From positions 186,001-250,000 of the forward strand of contig JAEBDY010000006.1 of the NCBI GenBank assembly GCA_049997955.1: a stretch of 64,000 nucleotides of DNA. The letters run 5' to 3'. Positions 60,377 through 64,000 of this stretch are shown piece after piece; within the stretch, counting starts at the first letter, position 1; each line of letters opens with the position of its first letter. The stretch comes from Umezawaea sp049997955 (GTDB lineage: Bacteria; Actinomycetota; Actinomycetes; Mycobacteriales; Pseudonocardiaceae). The position numbers and the translations under genes are program-made. The notes below the pieces were generated by a model that was not told where the DNA came from, ran no database searches, and saw nothing but the letters and a program-made list of their open reading frames with translations.

Positions 60377-61282
60377 ATGGATCTCAACGGCAAGGTCGCG
60401 GTCGTCACCGGGAGCGGGAGGGGTCTTGGTCTCGCCTACGCCAAGGAGTTGGCCGCCGCGGGCGCCGCGGTCGTGGTGAACGACGTGGACGCCTCCACCG
60501 CTGCGGCAGCGGTGGAGGAGATCACCGACGCGGGTGGGCGGGCGGTGGCCGAGGTCGTCGCCGTCGGGACCGCCGAGGCGGCGGACGCGCTGGTGGCGCG
60601 GGCCGTCGCCGAGTTCGGCAGGCTCGACGTGATGGTCACCAACGCGGGCGTGCTGCGCGACAAGGTGCTCTGGAAGATGACCGACGAGGACTTCGACGCG
60701 GTGATCACCGTGCACCTGCGGGGCACGTTCACCTGCGCGCGGGCCGCGGTCGTCCGGTTCCGCGAGCAGGGCACGGGCGGACGGCTGGTCCTGGTCGGCT
60801 CCCCCGCCGGCCAGCGCGGCAACTTCGGCCAGACCAACTACTCCGCCGCGAAGGCCGGCATCGTCGGGTTCGCCCGCACGTGGGCGATGGAACTGGCCCG
60901 CGCCGGGGTGACCGTGAACGCGGTCGTCCCGGTCGCCGCGACCGCGATGACCGAGACCATCCCCGCGCTCCAGCCGTACGTCGAAGCGCTGCGGGCGGGG
61001 TCGGGGATGCCGCCGTTCGCCCGGCGCGCCCTGGCCTTCGGCACGCCCGAGGACGCGGCGGGCGTGGTGGCGTTCCTGGCGTCCGACGCCGCCGAGGACA
61101 TCACCGGTCAGGCCATCGGCGTCGGCGGCGACCGGCTGTCGCTGTGGACGCACCCGACGCAGGCCGTGGCGGCGTACACCGACGGCGGGTGGAGCGCCGA
61201 CGCCATCGCCGAGACGTGGCCCGCGGTGTTCGCGGCCCACGAGCAGGGCGTCGGCGAGCGGCTGCCGGAGCAGAAGTCGTGA
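60377..61282 (+). CDS. Short-chain dehydrogenase/reductase
   Basis: A 301-residue SDR. The cofactor-binding TGSGRGLG is at 11-18, NAG at 89-91 and the catalytic residues are Ser142, Tyr155 and Lys159 (NYSAAK). The chain continues about 50 residues past a classical SDR, ending with a segment (WSADAIAETWPAVFAAHEQG) like that of SDRs resembling the peroxisomal 3-hydroxyacyl-CoA dehydrogenases of multifunctional beta-oxidation enzymes. With a MaoC hydratase and CoA ligase in the operon, a 3-hydroxyacyl-CoA dehydrogenase role is likely. Its stop overlaps the next start by four bases. Confidence 0.9.
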   Translation: MDLNGKVAVVTGSGRGLGLAYAKELAAAGAAVVVNDVDASTAAAAVEEITDAGGRAVAEVVAVGTAEAADALVARAVAEFGRLDVMVTNAGVLRDKVLWKMTDEDFDAVITVHLRGTFTCARAAVVRFREQGTGGRLVLVGSPAGQRGNFGQTNYSAAKAGIVGFARTWAMELARAGVTVNAVVPVAATAMTETIPALQPYVEALRAGSGMPPFARRALAFGTPEDAAGVVAFLASDAAEDITGQAIGVGGDRLSLWTHPTQAVAAYTDGGWSADAIAETWPAVFAAHEQGVGERLPEQKS

Positions 61283-62166
61283 CGGGCCTGGACCTCGACG
61301 CGCTGGACGCCATCGACGTGCACACCCACGTCGAGGTCGACGGCCACGGCCACCTCTCGCTGCCCGACGCCCACGTCGAGGCGTCGGCGAAGCACTTCGC
61401 GGCCGACCACCGGGCTCCGACGCTGGCGGAGACCGCCGCCTACTACCGGGAACGGCGCACGGCGGCGGTGGTGTTCACCGTCGACGCCGAGTCCGCGACC
61501 GGGCACCGGGCCATCTCCAACGAGGAGATCGCCGACGCGGCAGCCGAGCACCCGGACGTGCTGATCCCGTTCGCCAGCGTCGACCCGGCGAAGGGCCGCA
61601 CCGGCGCCCGGCTGTTCCGCTCGCTGGTCGAGCGGAAGGGCGTGCGGGGCATCAAGTTCCACCCGTCGTTGCAGGGTTTCGCGCCGAACGACCGCAGCGC
61701 GCACCCGTTGCTGGAGGTCGCCGAGGAACTCGGCGTGCCCGCGCTGTTCCACACCGGTCAGACCGGCATCGGCGCGGGTCTGCCCGGTGGCGGCGGCATC
61801 CGACTGGGGCTGTCCAACCCGATGCTGCTGGACGACGTGGCGGTCGACTTCCCCGACCTGACGATCATCATGGCGCACCCGTCGTTCCCCTGGCAGGACG
61901 AGGCGCTGGCCGTCGCGACGCACAAGCCGAAGGTGTACATCGACCTGTCCGGCTGGTCGCCGAAGTACTTCCCGCCGCAGCTCGTCCGGTACGCGAACAC
62001 CCTGCTCCAGGACAAGGTCCTGTTCGGCTCGGACTACCCGCTCATCACGCCGGACCGGTGGCTCGCCGACTTCGCGCGCCTGGAGATCAAGGACCACGTC
62101 CGGCCGAAGATCCTCAAGGACAACGCGGTCCGGGCGCTCGGCCTGGACCGGAAGGAGGACCTATGA
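61279..62166 (+). CDS. Amidohydrolase-2 family protein (decarboxylase/hydrolase type)
   Basis: A 295-residue metal-dependent TIM barrel. The N-terminal IDVHTHVE supplies the first two metal histidines (15 and 17), a central GIKFHPSLQG and FHTGQTG follow, then MAHPSFPW and LFGSDYPLITPDRW with the catalytic aspartate. The group includes gamma-resorcylate and ACMS decarboxylases and lactone-type hydrolases. The exact reaction is unknown. GTGA and ATGA overlaps on both sides show a tight operon with SDR and MaoC genes. Confidence 0.87.
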   Translation: MTGLDLDALDAIDVHTHVEVDGHGHLSLPDAHVEASAKHFAADHRAPTLAETAAYYRERRTAAVVFTVDAESATGHRAISNEEIADAAAEHPDVLIPFASVDPAKGRTGARLFRSLVERKGVRGIKFHPSLQGFAPNDRSAHPLLEVAEELGVPALFHTGQTGIGAGLPGGGGIRLGLSNPMLLDDVAVDFPDLTIIMAHPSFPWQDEALAVATHKPKVYIDLSGWSPKYFPPQLVRYANTLLQDKVLFGSDYPLITPDRWLADFARLEIKDHVRPKILKDNAVRALGLDRKEDL

Positions 62167-62615
62167 CCACCACCGCCTTCGACGACCTCCCCGGCCTGGC
62201 GGGGACCGCGCTCGGCGCCGGCGAGTGGCTGGACGTGACGCAGGAGCGGATCGACCTGTTCGCCGACGCCACCGACGACCACCAGTGGATCCACGTCGAC
62301 CCGGAACGGGCGAAGGACGGCCCGTTCGGCGAGCCGATCGCCCACGGCTACCTGACCCTGGCGCTCGTCATTCCACTGTGGACGAAGCTGCTCGACGTGC
62401 CGGACGTGACCACGAAGGTCAACTACGGGTTGAACAGGGTCCGCTTCCCCGCGCCCGTCCCGGCCGGCGCCCGGATCAGGCTGTCCGGCGCGCTGGTGTC
62501 GGTCGAGCAGGTCGGTGGCGGTGGCGTGCAGATCACCGCCGACGTGGTCGTGGAGATCGAGAACGGCGCCAAGCCCGCGTGCGTGGCGCAACCCGTGTTC
62601 CGCTTCTACCGCTGA
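62163..62615 (+). CDS. MaoC-family (R)-enoyl-CoA hydratase
   Basis: A 150-residue hot-dog-fold hydratase. The catalytic and substrate loop DATDDHQWIHVDPERAKDG and the following IAHGYLTLALV are the R-hydratase motif, with the Asp-His pair intact. It hydrates 2-enoyl-CoA to (R)-3-hydroxyacyl-CoA; the SDR next to it could then oxidise that product. The ATG at 62163 overlaps the amidohydrolase stop by four bases. Confidence 0.92.
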   Translation: MTTTAFDDLPGLAGTALGAGEWLDVTQERIDLFADATDDHQWIHVDPERAKDGPFGEPIAHGYLTLALVIPLWTKLLDVPDVTTKVNYGLNRVRFPAPVPAGARIRLSGALVSVEQVGGGGVQITADVVVEIENGAKPACVAQPVFRFYR

Positions 62616-62642
62616 GCTCCACCGACTCGATGGGGTGTCACG

Positions 62643-64000
62643 ATGATCCACCGCAGCCCGCGGTCCGATGTGGACGTTCCTGGTTCGACGCTGACCGCGT
62701 ACGTGCTCGACCGGGCGCACGGCGACCGGGTCGCGGTGGTCGACGCGGCCACCGGTGAGCGGCTGACGTACCGCGACCTGGCCGACGGCGTCGACGCGGC
62801 GGCGGGCGGGCTGGCCGCGCTCGGCATCGGGCCCGGCGACGTCGTGGCGCTGATCAGCCACAACCAGCCGCGGTTCGCGCTCGGGCTGCACGCCGCGCTG
62901 GTCGCGGGCGCGACCGTCACGCCGGTCAACCCGGTGCTGACCACCGGGGAGATCGTCAAGCAGCTGGAGGCGGCGCGGGCGGTCGCGGTGATCACGTCGG
63001 AGGCCGCTTCGGCGAAGGTCGCGGAAGCGGCCACCGCGGCGGGCGTGGAGCACCGGTTCGTGCTCGGCGCGGCGGAGGGGTTCACGCCGTTCGCCTCGCT
63101 GACCGGGGCCGCGCCCGACGTGGTGGTGGACCCGTCCACGGCCGTCGCGGTGCTGCCGTTCTCCAGCGGCACCACGGGCGCGGCGAAGGGGGTGATGCTC
63201 ACGCACCGGAACCTGGTCGCGAACATCTCGCAGAACTCGGCGGTGTGGCGAGTGACCTGCGATGACGTGTTCGCGGCCGTGCTGCCGTTCTTCCACATCT
63301 ACGGGTTCACGATCATCCTCGGCATCGCTTTCCGGCACGGTGCCACCGTTGTGACGCTGCCGCGCTACGACGGTGACGCTCATCTGCGGATGATCGCCGA
63401 GCACCGGGTGACCAGGGCGTTCCTCGCTCCTCCGATGGTGCTGGGGTTGGCGGGTTCCGGTTCTGGTGATCATGACCTGTCGTCGTTGCGGTTCGCGATC
63501 TGCGGCGCCGCGCCGGTGGACGTGGGGGTGGTCGAGCGGGCCGAGGCCGTGTTGGGGTGTCCGATTCGGCAGGGGTACGGGATGACGGAGGCCTCGCCGG
63601 GGATCACGTTGGTGCCGGAGGACGGGTTCGTGGACGTTCCCGCTGGGTCGGTCGGGATGTTGTTGCCCGGTACCGAGGCCCGGTTGGTCGATCCCTCGGG
63701 TGGGGAGGCTTCCCTGGAAGGGGAGCTTTGGGTGCGGGGGCCGCAGGTGATGGCCGGGTACCTCGGGGATCCTTCGGCCAGTGCTGACGCGGTGGTGGAC
63801 GGGTGGCTTCGGACCGGGGACGTCGTGCGGGTCGAGGGGGAGGTGTTCTGGGTGGTGGACCGGGTGAAGGAGTTGATCAAGTACAAGGGGTACCAGGTTG
63901 CCCCGGCCGAGTTGGAGGCGTTGTTGTTGACGCATCCCGGGGTGGTCGATGTCGCCGTAGTGGGGGTGCCGGATGTTTTGGGTGGGGAGGTGCCCAAGGC
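62643..64000 (+). CDS. 4-coumarate-CoA ligase-like acyl-CoA synthetase (3' end beyond window)
   Basis: From ATG 62643 the frame stays open to the window end, 452 complete codons. The AMP-binding motif PFSSGTTGAAKGVMLTHRN begins near residue 169, GYGMTEASP follows, then GELWVRGPQVMAGYL and the hinge GWLRTGDVV with DRVKELIKYKGYQVAPAELE. The family normally has 500-540 residues, so perhaps 60 residues with the catalytic lysine are outside. It activates an aromatic or fatty acid as its CoA ester, probably the first step of the catabolic route encoded by this operon. From about 63.4 kb codon third positions become more G/T-rich than in the preceding genes. Confidence 0.92.
   Translation, partial: MIHRSPRSDVDVPGSTLTAYVLDRAHGDRVAVVDAATGERLTYRDLADGVDAAAGGLAALGIGPGDVVALISHNQPRFALGLHAALVAGATVTPVNPVLTTGEIVKQLEAARAVAVITSEAASAKVAEAATAAGVEHRFVLGAAEGFTPFASLTGAAPDVVVDPSTAVAVLPFSSGTTGAAKGVMLTHRNLVANISQNSAVWRVTCDDVFAAVLPFFHIYGFTIILGIAFRHGATVVTLPRYDGDAHLRMIAEHRVTRAFLAPPMVLGLAGSGSGDHDLSSLRFAICGAAPVDVGVVERAEAVLGCPIRQGYGMTEASPGITLVPEDGFVDVPAGSVGMLLPGTEARLVDPSGGEASLEGELWVRGPQVMAGYLGDPSASADAVVDGWLRTGDVVRVEGEVFWVVDRVKELIKYKGYQVAPAELEALLLTHPGVVDVAVVGVPDVLGGEVPK

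Overview
The window is chromosomal DNA of a very GC-rich actinomycete. Frequent GTG starts, strong G/C third positions, mycothiol S-conjugate amidase, DUF397/XRE pairs, a DUF6542 protein and a sortase-E-type LAxTG protein point to the Pseudonocardiales (Saccharothrix, Lentzea or Actinosynnema type). That placement is inference. The backbone appears collinear, in reverse, with the Mycobacterium tuberculosis Rv1080c-Rv1112 interval as I remember it: ychF, DUF6542, ispH, an Rv1109c-like gene, xseA, xseB, glpX, fumC, PIN-phoH, uppS, trhA, yyaL, mca, DUF4307, greA. Accessory blocks are inserted between these genes.

Layout. 1-5.6 kb: an ABC-2 exporter, then a thiamine-type ABC uptake operon read leftwards behind a TPP riboswitch. 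5.6-8.9 kb: pterin dehydratase, a GT87 mannosyltransferase, a 34-residue membrane peptide with its own terminator, an unknown protein and a Uma2 nuclease. 8.9-20.7 kb: ychF, sbcC/sbcD, rmuC, DUF6542, ispH, xseA/xseB with an extra gene between them, and glpX. 20.7-26.2 kb: a 115-bp near-palindromic repeat, a secreted serine protease, three tandem compact L,D-transpeptidases, a zinc-finger/XRE/DUF397 module, a kinase-like phosphotransferase and a frameshifted remnant. 26.2-38 kb: ferredoxin reductase, fumC, EamA/MocR pair, ATP-dependent DNA ligase, guaB1, a DrrA/B-type exporter and PIN-PhoH.

38-46.2 kb is a cell-surface island: a DUF885 peptidase, a lysyl-oxidase-like protein, twin small secreted proteins, a Thr-rich LAxTG protein, about 1 kb of low-complexity repeat DNA, and two small secreted proteins sharing a T/S-A-G-P-x-G-A-S motif. 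A 15-bp motif recurs upstream of three of these genes.

46.2-58.5 kb holds uppS, trhA, yyaL, a bacterial RNA-repair cassette (hen1, pnkp and a third overlapping gene that is a Pnkp paralogue with a dead kinase, intact phosphatase and no ligase), a decayed nucleotidyltransferase, mca, DUF4307 and greA. 58.5-64 kb is a catabolic cluster: MarR, MHS transporter, SDR, amidohydrolase, MaoC hydratase and an acyl-CoA ligase cut by the window edge. No rRNA, tRNA, CRISPR array or insertion sequence was recognised.
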